From an uncultured Roseibium sp. (GTDB lineage: Bacteria > Pseudomonadota > Alphaproteobacteria > Rhizobiales > Stappiaceae): 64,000 nt of DNA. The DNA lies in NCBI RefSeq assembly GCF_963669205.1, contig NZ_OY769915.1, positions 1,834,001-1,898,000 on the forward strand. Reading direction: 5' to 3'. Positions 18,801 to 26,637 of the stretch are shown here, piece by piece. Position numbers and translations under genes: made by a program. Position 1 is the first letter of the stretch; every line of letters begins with the position of its first letter. The notes under the pieces were generated by a model. That model was not told the DNA's origin. It did no database searches and was given only the letters and a program-made list of their open reading frames with translations.

Positions 18801-20711
18801 CTCGGTTCCCTCGATGGTCTCGCCCTGGTCGGTGCCTTCCTGGTAGGCGGCACCGGAGGTCATCTCGCCCATGTGGTTGAAGCCGTAGGCCATGGCGAGC
18901 GCCTTGGCCTCGTCGGAACCGTGATGGAGCTGCTGGAAGGCAGGCATCAGGTCGTCCTGGGCGAGGGCGGCCAGGGCATCGGCCTCGAATGCCGGGTCGA
19001 CCTCGCCTGCCAGCGTCGCCATGGCCTCGCCCCCGAGCTGTTCGTCGAAGACCATGACGTTTGAGATTGTGCCGTTGAACTGCTGGTGGGCTGTCTGGCT
19101 GTCGCTGGAGCGCCAGGCCCCGGAAGCGCCGACCAGGAAGGAGCGCTCGTTCATGTCCATGCCCTGCTTCATCTCCGGCTCGGCGGCCCAGAGCTGTCCG
19201 TTGACATGGACATTGAGGCCGTCCTCGCCGAAAGAGACGGCGAAGTGGTAGTCGGTATCCTTCTCGATCGTCAGGTCCGGGACCTTGAGATACTCTGTGC
19301 TGTCGTCGGTCTGCTGGCGCACGATGATGCGCCCGTCCTTGAGCCAGACGGTGAGGTGCCCGCCGTCGTCATAGCCGCTGCCGTCCTTGGAAAAGAGGGC
19401 CTGTTGTCCCCAGACATGATCGGCGTTGAAGGTGAGCGCGATGGTGCCTGCCGCAAGCGACAGCGCTTCCGCATCGCCCGCATCCAGGTAGTCGCCCTTC
19501 TCGCCGGAGAACTCCGTTGCGCCCGCGATGGCGAAGACGGGGGTCATGCCTTCGGGGAGGGGCAGGTCGTCCTGTGTCGGGATGTCGTCGGGCGGTGCGA
19601 TCTCGCCGCGGTCGGTTCCCATCTCGATGGGCTTGATGGCCTCGTCGATATCGGCGATGGACTTGACGATGCCGTAGGCCGGTTTGGCGGAGGTGGAGAT
19701 GTCGGAGAGCGTGATCAGGTCGCCATAGACGGTGACGGTTCCCAGCTCGTCATTCGCGTGGGCGCCTCCGCCCGATCCCTGGTCGGAATAAAGGGAGATG
19801 ACGGAGTGGTCGACGATGCCGTCATTGTTGCTGTCGCCATAGGTGATGGAGCTGATCTTGGTGGTGTGTCCCTCGATCAGGATGCTGTCGCCCTCGGCGC
19901 GGTTGAAGTCGGTGATGATGTCGTTGCCGATGACGCCGACCCAGTGGTCGTGGATGTTTTCGTTCTCTCCGGCCACGCCATGCCACCTTATTGTGCCGTC
20001 ATCCTGTGTGTGTTCCTCGATGAAGCGGGCCTTGGCGTTGATGAGGGTCTGGAAGTAGAAGGTGTCTGCGCCCGCGCCGCCTGTCATGACGTCGTCGGCA
20101 TGAAGGGGCTGGTCGGGATAGAGCTTGCCGTCGGTGAGTTCTCCCAGCGGATCGCCCTCGTCGCGGTCCGGGTCGTAGGCGACCTCGCCCTCGCGCCCGT
20201 CGGACTGTGAGATGAGCAGGTCGTTGCCGTCACCGCCGTTGAGGATGTCCTCGCCGTGTCCGCCGTCGAGGACGTCGTTGCCGTCGCCGCCGTTGAGAAT
20301 GTCGTTGCCGTAGGAGCCCTGGAGGATGTCGTTGCCGTCCTTGCCGTTGACGGTGTCGTCACCAAGGCCGGCATTGATGGCATCGTCCTGCTCGGTTCCC
20401 TCGATGGTCTCGCCCTGGTCGGTGCCTTCCTGGTAGGCGGCACCGGAGGTCATCTCGCCCATGTGGTTGAAGCCGTAGGCCATGGCGAGCGCCTTGGCCT
20501 CGTCGGAACCGTGATGGAGCTGCTGGAAGGCAGGCATCAGGTCGTCCTGGGCGAGGGCGGCCAGGGCATCGGTGTCGACCTCGCCTGCCAGCGTCGCCAT
20601 GGCCTCGCCCCCGAGCTGTTCGTCGAAGACCATGACGTTTGAGATTGTGCCGTTGAACTGCTGGTGGGCTGTCTGGCTGTCGCTGGAGCGCCAGGTTGAA
20701 GGAGCGTCCAT
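15816..20711 (-). CDS. giant LamG/RTX repeat protein, C-terminal part
   Basis: This 1631-residue frame holds about three repeats of a 530-residue module and a final variant LamG-like domain. Each module has a LamG/concanavalin-A-like half (FAIAGATEFSGEKGDYLDAG to ISNVMVFDEQLGG) and a block of Ca-binding RTX nonapeptides (GKDGNDILQG, GGDGNDVLDG, GGHGEDILNG). A conserved Asp-rich tail follows (YGDSNNDGIVDHSVISLYSDQG). Such proteins are usually secreted by type I systems and are adhesins or surface enzymes; no type I exporter is nearby. The apparent start at 20711 is probably an artefact of the damaged stretch upstream. The natural start is most likely 22443, giving about 2312 residues if 311 missing bases are restored. 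Confidence 0.8.
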   Translation of the reverse strand: MDAPSTWRSSDSQTAHQQFNGTISNVMVFDEQLGGEAMATLAGEVDTDALAALAQDDLMPAFQQLHHGSDEAKALAMAYGFNHMGEMTSGAAYQEGTDQGETIEGTEQDDAINAGLGDDTVNGKDGNDILQGSYGNDILNGGDGNDVLDGGHGEDILNGGDGNDLLISQSDGREGEVAYDPDRDEGDPLGELTDGKLYPDQPLHADDVMTGGAGADTFYFQTLINAKARFIEEHTQDDGTIRWHGVAGENENIHDHWVGVIGNDIITDFNRAEGDSILIEGHTTKISSITYGDSNNDGIVDHSVISLYSDQGSGGGAHANDELGTVTVYGDLITLSDISTSAKPAYGIVKSIADIDEAIKPIEMGTDRGEIAPPDDIPTQDDLPLPEGMTPVFAIAGATEFSGEKGDYLDAGDAEALSLAAGTIALTFNADHVWGQQALFSKDGSGYDDGGHLTVWLKDGRIIVRQQTDDSTEYLKVPDLTIEKDTDYHFAVSFGEDGLNVHVNGQLWAAEPEMKQGMDMNERSFLVGASGAWRSSDSQTAHQQFNGTISNVMVFDEQLGGEAMATLAGEVDPAFEADALAALAQDDLMPAFQQLHHGSDEAKALAMAYGFNHMGEMTSGAAYQEGTDQGETIEGTEQDDAINAGLGDDTVNGKDGNDILQGSYGNDILNGGDGNDVLDGGHGEDILNGGDGNDLLISQSDGREGEVAYDPDRDEGDPLGELTDGKLYPDQPLHADDVMTGGAGADTFYFQTLINAKARFIEEHTQDDGTIRWHGVAGENENIHDHWVGVIGNDIITDFNRAEGDSILIEGHTTKISSITYGDSNNDGIVDHSVISLYSDQGSGGGAHANDELGTVTVYGDLITLSDISTSAKPAYGIVKSIADIDEAIKPIEMGTDRGEIAPPDDIPTQDDLPLPEGMTPVFAIAGATEFSGEKGDYLDAGDAEALSLAAGTIALTFNADHVWGQQALFSKDGSGYDDGGHLTVWLKDGRIIVRQQTDDSTEYLKVPDLTIEKDTDYHFAVSFGEDGLNVHVNGQLWAAEPEMKQGMDMNERSFLVGASGAWRSSDSQTAHQQFNGTISNVMVFDEQLGGEAMAALAGEVDPAFEADALAALAQDDLMPAFQQLHHGSDEAKALAMAYGFNHMGEMTSGAAYQEGTDQGETIEGTEQDDAINAGLGDDTVNGKDGNDILQGSYGNDILNGGDGNDVLDGGHGEDILNGGDGNDLLISQSDGREGEVAYDPDRDEGDPLGELTDGKLYPDQPLHADDVMTGGAGADTFYFQTLINAKARFIEEHTQDDGTIRWHGVAGENENIHDHWVGVIGNDIITDFNRAEGDSILIEGHTTKISSITYGDSNNDGIVDHSVISLYSDQGSGGGAHANDELGTVTVYGDLITLSDISTSAKPAYGIVKSIANIDEAIKPIEMGTDRGEIAPPDDIPTQDDLPLPEGMTPVFAIAGEMVLDGTRDGQIAIQHSEEMEISEGTIAFSFRADTVSGCDALFSKDASGYVTGGHLTAWVTDGGDIKVRFQDETSSLWLKAEDVFDVGKEHDFAFTFGEDGAVLYVDGVAVDSDDDFESDWLGNEEYLMIGANGWSSPSGEIGWTGNHFDGVISDFTVLGEQIDADRLRDELFA
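16371..17960. repeat. 1590-bp tandem repeat unit 1 (LamG/RTX)
   Basis: One full unit of 530 codons. Shared landmarks recur exactly 1590 bases later. It differs from unit 2 by only scattered single bases. Confidence 0.95.
17961..19550. repeat. 1590-bp tandem repeat unit 2 (LamG/RTX)
   Basis: Full-length, nearly identical to the flanking units. It sets the reference for the damaged copies. Confidence 0.95.
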
Positions 20712-20937
20712 GGTGAGCTGTCCGTTGTCGACATTGAGGCCGTCCTCGCCGAAGGAGACGGCGAAGTGGATGACTGTCGTCGTCTGCTGGCGCCGATGAT
20801 GCGCCCGTCCTTGAGCCAGACGGTGAGGTGCCCGCCGTCGTCATCGTCCTTGGATGTGTCCCCAGACATGCTTCCGCATCGCGTTGAAGGTGAGCGCTCG
20901 TTCGGAGAACTCCGTTGCGCCCACGCCATGCCATGCC
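19551..20937. repeat. tandem repeat unit 3, 203 bases shortened
   Basis: The first about 1000 bases match units 1 and 2. From about 20573 it carries several short deletions and non-matching joints, with perfect matches between them. One of these deletions, at 20573, is 12 bases and in frame. Confidence 0.9.
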
Positions 20938-22443
20938 TTCGGGGAGGGGCAGGTCGTCCTGTGTCGGGATGCCGTGCGATCTCGCCGCGGTCGGTTCCCA
21001 TCCTCGATGGGCTTGATGGCCTCGTCGATATCGGCGATGGACTTGACGATGCCGTAGGTGTTTGTTCCGGTCGAGCTCGTCATTCGCGTGGGCGCCTCCG
21101 CCCGATCCCTGGTCGGAATAAAGGGAGATGACGGAGTGGTCGACGATGCCGTCGTTGATGGAGCTGTCTTGGTGGTGTGTCCCTCGATCAGGATGTCTGT
21201 TGCCGGTGATGATGTCGTTGCCGATGACGCCGACCCAGTGGTCGTGGATGTTTGTCGGCCACGCCATGATTGTGCCGTCATCCTGTGTGTGTTCCTCGAT
21301 GAAGCGGGCCTTGGCGTTGATGAGGGTCTGGAAGTAGAAGGTGTCTGCGCCCGCGCCGCCTGTCATGACGTCGTCGGCATGAAGGGGCTGGTCGGGATAG
21401 AGCTTGCCGTCGGTGAGTTCTCCCAGCGGATCGCCCTCGTCGCGGTCCGGGTCGTAGGCGACCTCGCCCTCGCGCCCGTCGGACTGTGAGATGAGCAGGT
21501 CGTTGCCGTCACCGCCGTTGAGGATGTCCTCGCCGTGTCCGCCGTCGAGGACGTCGTTGCCGTCGCCGCCGTTGAGAATGTCGTTGCCGTAGGAGCCCTG
21601 GAGGATGTCGTTGCCGTCCTTGCCGTTGACGGTGTCGTCACCGAGGCCGGCATTGATGGCATCGTCCTGCTCGGTTCCCTCGATGGTCTCGCCCTGGTCG
21701 GTACCTTCCTGATAGGCGGCACCGGAGGTCATCTCGCCCATGTGGTTGAAGCCGTAGGCCATGGCGAGCGCCTTGGCCTCGTCGGAACCGTGATGGAGCT
21801 GCTGGAAGGCAGGCATCAGGTCGTCCTGGGCGAGGGCGGCCAGGGCATCGGCCTCGAATGCCGGGTCGACCTCGCCTGCCAGCGCCGCCATGGCCTCGCC
21901 CCCGAGCTGTTCGTCGAAGACCATGACGTTTGAGATTGTGCCGTTGAACTGCTGGTGGGCTGTCTGGCTGTCGCTGGAGCGCCAGGCCCCGGAAGCGCCG
22001 ACCAGGAAGGAGCGCTCGTTCATGTCCATGCCCTGCTTCATCTCCGGCTCGGCGGCCCAGAGCTGTCCGTTGACATGGACATTGAGGCCGTCCTCGCCGA
22101 AAGAGACGGCGAAGTGGTAGTCGGTATCCTTCTCGATCGTCAGGTCCGGGACCTTGAGATACTCTGTGCTGTCGTCGGTCTGCTGGCGCACGATGATGCG
22201 CCCGTCCTTGAGCCAGACGGTGAGGTGCCCGCCGTCGTCATAGCCGCTGCCGTCCTTGGAAAAGAGGGCCTGTTGTCCCCAGACATGATCGGCGTTGAAG
22301 GTGAGCGCGATGGTGCCTGCCGCAAGCGACAGCGCTTCCGCATCGCCCGCATCCAGGTAGTCGCCCTTCTCGCCGGAGAACTCCGTTGCGCCCGCGATGG
22401 CGAAGACGGGGGACGGGACTGTGGTCGATCTGGTCGTTGGCAT
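20359..22443 (-). CDS. giant LamG/RTX repeat protein, N-terminal part, frame broken
   Basis: ATG 22443 follows GGGGAG by seven bases and opens with MPTTRSTTVPSPVFAIAG, directly entering the first LamG-like module. The frame reads correctly through the LamG domain, RTX nonapeptides and GTI...NIHDHWVGVIGND, with in-frame losses. It then leaves the family sequence near 21070 and continues as out-of-frame residues to 20359. Correct residues reappear in the other two frames between 21060 and 20720. An in-frame ATG at 22518 lacks a ribosome site. I read this and the 15816-20711 frame as one gene. Confidence 0.75.
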   Translation of the reverse strand: MPTTRSTTVPSPVFAIAGATEFSGEKGDYLDAGDAEALSLAAGTIALTFNADHVWGQQALFSKDGSGYDDGGHLTVWLKDGRIIVRQQTDDSTEYLKVPDLTIEKDTDYHFAVSFGEDGLNVHVNGQLWAAEPEMKQGMDMNERSFLVGASGAWRSSDSQTAHQQFNGTISNVMVFDEQLGGEAMAALAGEVDPAFEADALAALAQDDLMPAFQQLHHGSDEAKALAMAYGFNHMGEMTSGAAYQEGTDQGETIEGTEQDDAINAGLGDDTVNGKDGNDILQGSYGNDILNGGDGNDVLDGGHGEDILNGGDGNDLLISQSDGREGEVAYDPDRDEGDPLGELTDGKLYPDQPLHADDVMTGGAGADTFYFQTLINAKARFIEEHTQDDGTIMAWPTNIHDHWVGVIGNDIITGNRHPDRGTHHQDSSINDGIVDHSVISLYSDQGSGGGAHANDELDRNKHLRHRQVHRRYRRGHQAHRGWEPTAARSHGIPTQDDLPLPEGMAWRGRNGVLRTSAHLQRDAEACLGTHPRTMTTAGTSPSGSRTGASSAPADDDSHPLRRLLRRGRPQCRQRTAHHGRSFNLALQRQPDSPPAVQRHNLKRHGLRRTARGRGHGDAGRRGRHRCPGRPRPGRPDACLPAAPSRFRRGQGARHGLRLQPHGRDDLRCRLPGRHRPGRDHRGNRAGRCHQCRPW
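20938..22412. repeat. tandem repeat unit 4, 108 bases shortened
   Basis: The part up to about 21290 has several short deletions. The rest is a near-perfect copy of the unit and encodes the N-terminal module of the protein. Confidence 0.9.
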
Positions 22444-23078
22444 GCTTGGCTCCCCTAATCGGGCAAAAGGGCCCGTTCCGCCGAACTGCTTCTCGGCATT
22501 TTTGGCGATTGTGTCCAAGCGATTTGTTGGGTGATTTGTTCTTGTGCGCTTAATGTATTCGGGACAATTTGACGAAAAATCAGGTCAAATAAGGCGAAAA
22601 AGATGTAATAATTTGAAAAAAATCTGTCGCAAGCAACACAAGTAAAAACATCAATCTGTCAAAAATCATGAAGCTATTGGAATTAATGTGAAAAATGACG
22701 ATGTGGCTTCATCCTCGTTGCTGCCTTGAGGGCGATTATTATTTAATTTTCACTTAAACTTCAGGCGGCCCGGACCTGACATTGCGTAAGTCTTTTTTCA
22801 GGCTCTTTTCTATTAAATTTATCAATCAAAATTTAGCTTGGTTGTATGCAGGTTGCATTTTGCAGGGCGGCGCGGACGTCACGTTTCAAACGCGCAAAAA
22901 GACACCGGATACAACCGGACAACGAACCAGGCTGCGTTTGCCTTCAAACTGAATCGGATTTGTCTTGCAGCTTGACATGAGACTGCCTGCAAAACGATCC
23001 CCCTTAGGTCCTGTTTCGCAGGCAGTCAGTTTCATTCCTCTCGTCACATGGGGATTTGACCGCCCCGTGCCACCATGA
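22444..23078. promoter_or_regulatory. AT-rich upstream region of the LamG/RTX gene
   Basis: This stretch of about 635 bases has no convincing gene. From 22520 to 22860 it is far richer in A+T than its surroundings, which is typical of a promoter region for a large surface protein and of silencer-bound DNA. The far end holds an inverted repeat at 22981-23027. No specific promoter could be assigned. Confidence 0.4.
22981..23027 (-). terminator. 15-bp inverted repeat after the Gfo/Idh gene
   Basis: GACTGCCTGCAAAAC at 22981-22995 pairs with GTTTCGCAGGCAGTC at 23013-23027 with one mismatch and a 17-base loop. It lies about 50 bases after the stop of the minus-strand dehydrogenase gene. No T-run is present, so a terminator role is uncertain. 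Confidence 0.4.
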
Positions 23079-24239
23079 TCAGCCGCCGAGCTTCACCCAG
23101 GCGGCGTTCCTCGCGGAGGACCTGACGCAGGCATCGACGAACTGAACACCGGCAAGTCCGTCGCTGATGCCTGGCACGAGCGAGTCTGTCTTCTTGCCCG
23201 CCTGACGCGCCCGGATCACATCCGCGGCGTCCTTGTAGAGATTGGCGAAGCCTTCCAGGTAACCTTCCGGGTGGCCCGGAGGGATGCGGGTTGCCGGGGC
23301 GATGCTGTCGAGCATGCCGGCGCCTCCGCGCGTGATGATGCGCTTCGGCTCGCCGAAGGGCGTGACATGGAGGTAGTTCGGGTTCTCCTGGTGCCATTCG
23401 AGGCCGCCCTTGTCGCCATAGACCCGGATCTTGAGATTGTTCTCGTTGCCCGGCGCGACCTGGGAACACCAGAGCATGCCGCGCGCACCGCTGGCGTAGC
23501 GCAGCATGACGTGACCGTTGTCGTCGACCTGGCGACCGGACACGAAAGATTGCAAATCGGCTGCAAGGCTTTCGGCGGGCTGGCCGGTGATGAAACAGGC
23601 GAGATTGTAGGCATGGGTGCCGATATCGCCGGTCGATCCCCCGGCGCCCGACCTGGCGGGATCGGTGCGCCAGTCCGCCTGCTTGTTGTTCTGCTCGACG
23701 GTCAGCCAGTCCTGCGGATACTCGACCTGGATCACGCGGATCGCACCGAGATCGCCATTTTGAACCATTTCGCGCGCCTGCCGCACCATCGGGTAGCCGG
23801 TGTAATTATGCGTCAGGAAGAACAGCGCTTCGGAGCTTTCGGCCGCTTTGACCAGCTTCTTGGCGTCGGCAAGCGTCGACGTCAGCGGCTTGTCGCAGAT
23901 CACGTGGATGCCGCGTTTGAGAAACGCCTTTGCCGCCGGATAGTGGACGTGGTTGGGCGTGACGATGGCGACCGCTTCGATGCCATCTTTCAGACGCGCC
24001 TCGCGCTTGGCCATTGCCTCGAAATCGGTGTAGATCCGGTCATGCTTCAGCCCGAGTGCCTGGCCCGATTCCAGGGCCTTTTCCGGCGTCGAGGAGAGCG
24101 CACCGGCAACCAGTTCGTAGCGTCCGTCGATCCTCGACGCGATGCGGTGAACCGCGCCGATAAAGGCATCCTTGCCGCCCCCGACCATGCCGAGCCGGAT
24201 TGGTTTCGACTGCGGATTGTCTTTTCCTTCTATCGCCAT
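23079..24239 (-). CDS. Gfo/Idh/MocA family NAD(P)-dependent oxidoreductase
   Basis: The 386-residue enzyme has an N-terminal Rossmann fold (IRLGMVGGGKDAFIG). The family motif HVICDKPLTSTLADAKKL carries the conserved Lys of the EKP-type triad. The C-terminal domain contains STGDIGTHAYNLACF with the active-site Asp and His. These enzymes oxidise sugar or inositol hydroxyls. AGGAGGAGC precedes ATG 24239. A LacI-type operator lies 44 bases upstream, which suggests control with the sugar ABC operon next door. The substrate is unknown. Confidence 0.9.
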   Translation of the reverse strand: MAIEGKDNPQSKPIRLGMVGGGKDAFIGAVHRIASRIDGRYELVAGALSSTPEKALESGQALGLKHDRIYTDFEAMAKREARLKDGIEAVAIVTPNHVHYPAAKAFLKRGIHVICDKPLTSTLADAKKLVKAAESSEALFFLTHNYTGYPMVRQAREMVQNGDLGAIRVIQVEYPQDWLTVEQNNKQADWRTDPARSGAGGSTGDIGTHAYNLACFITGQPAESLAADLQSFVSGRQVDDNGHVMLRYASGARGMLWCSQVAPGNENNLKIRVYGDKGGLEWHQENPNYLHVTPFGEPKRIITRGGAGMLDSIAPATRIPPGHPEGYLEGFANLYKDAADVIRARQAGKKTDSLVPGISDGLAGVQFVDACVRSSARNAAWVKLGG

Positions 24240-24282
24240 TCTGCTCCTCCTGTTTGCCCTTCATATGCGCGGGCAATCGTTC

Positions 24283-24296
24283 TGTAATCGATTACA
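24283..24296. promoter_or_regulatory. LacI-type operator
   Basis: TGTAATCGATTACA is a perfect 14-bp palindrome with the central CG typical of LacI/GalR operators. It lies upstream of the Gfo/Idh gene and resembles the sites at 29242-29300 next to the LacI gene. Confidence 0.65.
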
Positions 24297-24345
24297 TTTC
24301 TATAGAGAAACCTCTTGCCAGGCAATCGCTCAAGAGGCTGCAAGA

Positions 24346-24370
24346 GGGCCCGGCCCGCCGTGACGGGCCC
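24346..24370 (-). terminator. GC hairpin between the isomerase and Gfo/Idh genes
   Basis: GGGCCCG at 24346-24352 pairs with CGGGCCC at 24364-24370. It lies about 70 bases after the isomerase-like gene on the minus strand, with no T-run. Confidence 0.25.
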
Positions 24371-24438
24371 GGATAATCGTGGATTACGGTCTTCACATGC
24401 GTCAAAGCTGCTTCCCGGCTTCCCTTTGAGGGCATGAT

Positions 24439-25494
24439 CTAGTCGATACCCAGCATTTTCCTGTTGGCTGCATCATCGGTACCGCCATCTGCGAAATCGT
24501 CAAAGGCTTTTTCCGTCACTGTGATGATGTGATCCCTGACGAAGGCCGCTCCCTCGCGCGCGCCGTCCTCGGGATGCTTCAGACAGCATTCCCACTCGAC
24601 AACGGCCCAGCCGTCGAAATCGTTCGCCGCCATCTTGGAGAAAACGGCGCCGAAGTCGACCTGTCCGTCTCCGAGCGAACGGAACCGGCCGGCACGGTCC
24701 ACCCAGGACGCATAGCCACCGTAAACGCCCTGGCGGCCCGTCGGGTTGAACTCCGCATCCTTGACGTGGAACATGCCGATCCTGTCCTTGTAGATGTCAA
24801 GATTGTCGAGATAGTCGAGGCACTGAAGGACATAGTGCGACGGATCGTAAAGCATCTTGCAGCGCGGATGCGCATCCAGCCGGTCGAGGAACATCTCGAA
24901 AGTGATCCCGTCATGCAGGTCTTCCCCCGGATGGATCTCGTAGCAGACATCGACACCCAATTCGTCCGCATAGTCGAGGATCGGACGCCAGCGCTTGGCC
25001 AGTTCGTCAAACGCCGTTTCGACAAGACCGGCCGGCCGTTGCGGCCACGGATAAAGATAAGGCCAGGCGAGGGCGCCGGAGAAGGTCGCATGCGCATCAA
25101 TGCCGAGATTCCGGCTGGCAGCCAGCGCCAGTTTGACCTGATCCACGGCCCATGCCTGCCGGGCAGAGGGGTTGCCGCGGACCTCCGGCGCGGCAAAGCC
25201 GTCAAAGGCGGTGTCATAGGCCGGATGCACGGCCACCAGCTGGCCCTGAAGGTGGGTCGACAGTTCGGTGATCTCGACGCCGTTCTCTCTGGCGCGCCCG
25301 GCAAGATCCTCGCAATAGGACATGGAACTTGCGGCTTTGGAGAGATCGATCAGGCGGCGGTCCCAACTCGGTATCTGAACGCCGGCATAGCCGCAATCGG
25401 CGGCCCATTTCGTGATGCTGTCCCAGGAGTTGAACGGAGCTTCGTCACCGGCAAACTGGGCAAGGAACAGGGCAGGGCCCTTGATGGTCTTCAT
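24439..25494 (-). CDS. sugar phosphate isomerase/epimerase family TIM-barrel protein
   Basis: The 351-residue protein has the AP-endonuclease-2/xylose-isomerase-like barrel. Candidate metal ligands are in CYEIHPGEDLHDG (Glu, His), MLYDPSHYVLQ (Asp, His), FHVKDAEF (His, Asp) and VVEWECCLKHP (Glu). Family members isomerise or epimerise sugars or inositols and often act with Gfo/Idh dehydrogenases, as here. It is the last gene of the sugar ABC operon, 87 bases after the binding-protein gene with a terminator-like hairpin between them. Confidence 0.9.
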   Translation of the reverse strand: MKTIKGPALFLAQFAGDEAPFNSWDSITKWAADCGYAGVQIPSWDRRLIDLSKAASSMSYCEDLAGRARENGVEITELSTHLQGQLVAVHPAYDTAFDGFAAPEVRGNPSARQAWAVDQVKLALAASRNLGIDAHATFSGALAWPYLYPWPQRPAGLVETAFDELAKRWRPILDYADELGVDVCYEIHPGEDLHDGITFEMFLDRLDAHPRCKMLYDPSHYVLQCLDYLDNLDIYKDRIGMFHVKDAEFNPTGRQGVYGGYASWVDRAGRFRSLGDGQVDFGAVFSKMAANDFDGWAVVEWECCLKHPEDGAREGAAFVRDHIITVTEKAFDDFADGGTDDAANRKMLGID

Positions 25495-25524
25495 GATGGT
25501 CTCCCGATTCCGGCAGGCTGATTG

Positions 25525-25561
25525 AAAAAGGGCCGGGATCCCATCGCGAAAGACCCCGGCC
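25525..25561 (-). terminator. intrinsic terminator/attenuator after the sugar-binding protein gene
   Basis: On the minus strand GGCCGGGGTC pairs with GATCCCGGCC (one G-T pair) and is followed by CTTTTTC. It would reduce expression of the isomerase-like gene relative to the binding protein. Confidence 0.6.
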
Positions 25562-25581
25562 AGGTAGGTAAGTGACAGAGC

Positions 25582-26538
25582 TTAGAACGGAGAATCCGGG
25601 AAGTAGTAGCTCTCGGCATTGTCACGGGTGATCAAGGTGGCGCCGAGGATATAGCGTCCTGCGACCGGTCCGTTCGATTTCACCGCATTGACCGTCGCGT
25701 CCATTGCGGTCGCGATCATTGCGGGCGGATAAAGCACGTTGACCGGGATCAGTTCATCGCCATCCATGATGCCCTTGATGATCTCCTTCATGCCTGCGCC
25801 GCCGACGACGAACATGCCGTTGCCGTCCCGGCCTGCCTGCTTGAGGGCCGCCACGACACCGATCGCGATGTCATCGTCCTGCGCCCAAACCGCATCGATG
25901 TCGGGAAAGCGCGAGAGGAAGTCCTGCATGACCTCGAAGCCGTCGTCGCGGTTCCAGTTGGCATGCTTGTGATCCAGCACATTGATCCCCGAACCTTCGA
26001 TTTCGGCCATGAACGCGTCGAAGCGTTCATTGTCGATGACGGTCGGAATGCCGCGCAGAACGACGATGTTGTCGCCGTCCTTGAGGCGGCCCTTCATGTA
26101 TTGTGCGGAAACGCGGCCGAGTTCCGGGTTGTTTCCGGCAACATAGAGGTCCTCGATACCGGGCTGGCTGAGGCCCCGGTCCACGACGGTGATCCAGGCT
26201 CCCGATTTCTTCACGTTGAGAACGGGATCGGTCAGGGGCTCGGATTCGAACGGCAGCACGACAAGGGCGTCGATCTGGTGAACGGACACGAGATCCTCCA
26301 GGGCGCTTGCCTGCGCGCCCGGATCGGGCGAGTTGACCAGGATCAGATCCACATCCGGGTGTAGCGCTTCGAGGCGTTTTTCAGCCTGTTCCGCATGCCA
26401 GTTCATGCCGGCCGCCCAGGCGTGGGTCGGTGTCGGATAGCTGACGCCAATCTTGATCTTGTCTTCGGCGGCGGCCAGGCCGGCAAAGGCCAGCATGCTT
26501 GTGACCGCCATCATTCCGAGTGTTGTTTTCCAGAGCAT
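25582..26538 (-). CDS. sugar ABC transporter substrate-binding protein, RbsB-like
   Basis: The 318-residue periplasmic protein has a signal peptide (cleavage near AGLAAA-ED). It has the Peripla_BP_4/ribose-binding fold: KIKIGVSYPTPTHAWAAGM, the hinge region DALVVLPFESEPL, and FDAFMAEI. It is the binding partner of the permease and ATPase upstream. The W-rich start of the mature protein (HAWAAGMNW) probably helps stack the sugar. Confidence 0.9.
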   Translation of the reverse strand: MLWKTTLGMMAVTSMLAFAGLAAAEDKIKIGVSYPTPTHAWAAGMNWHAEQAEKRLEALHPDVDLILVNSPDPGAQASALEDLVSVHQIDALVVLPFESEPLTDPVLNVKKSGAWITVVDRGLSQPGIEDLYVAGNNPELGRVSAQYMKGRLKDGDNIVVLRGIPTVIDNERFDAFMAEIEGSGINVLDHKHANWNRDDGFEVMQDFLSRFPDIDAVWAQDDDIAIGVVAALKQAGRDGNGMFVVGGAGMKEIIKGIMDGDELIPVNVLYPPAMIATAMDATVNAVKSNGPVAGRYILGATLITRDNAESYYFPDSPF

Positions 26539-26637
26539 TGTTTCCTCCTCAATTGCTTCCGTTCGGACGCACCTCTCCCGTCCGGTGCGTACCGGTTCTT
26601 TGCAGGGGACGGGCCCCGATGGGTTGAATTCAGAACG

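Noticed and set aside
15735..21489. Long plus-strand reading frames (for example 15735-17030, 17496-18620 and 19086-20210) opposite the LamG/RTX gene
   Set aside because: They recur every 1590 bases because the DNA repeats. Their residues are the antisense of RTX and LamG codons, and they have no ribosome sites or family signs.
16371..22412. Tandem repeats read as a possible CRISPR or satellite array
   Set aside because: Unit length is 1590 bp with coding capacity for LamG/RTX modules. There are no short repeats with unique spacers and no cas genes.
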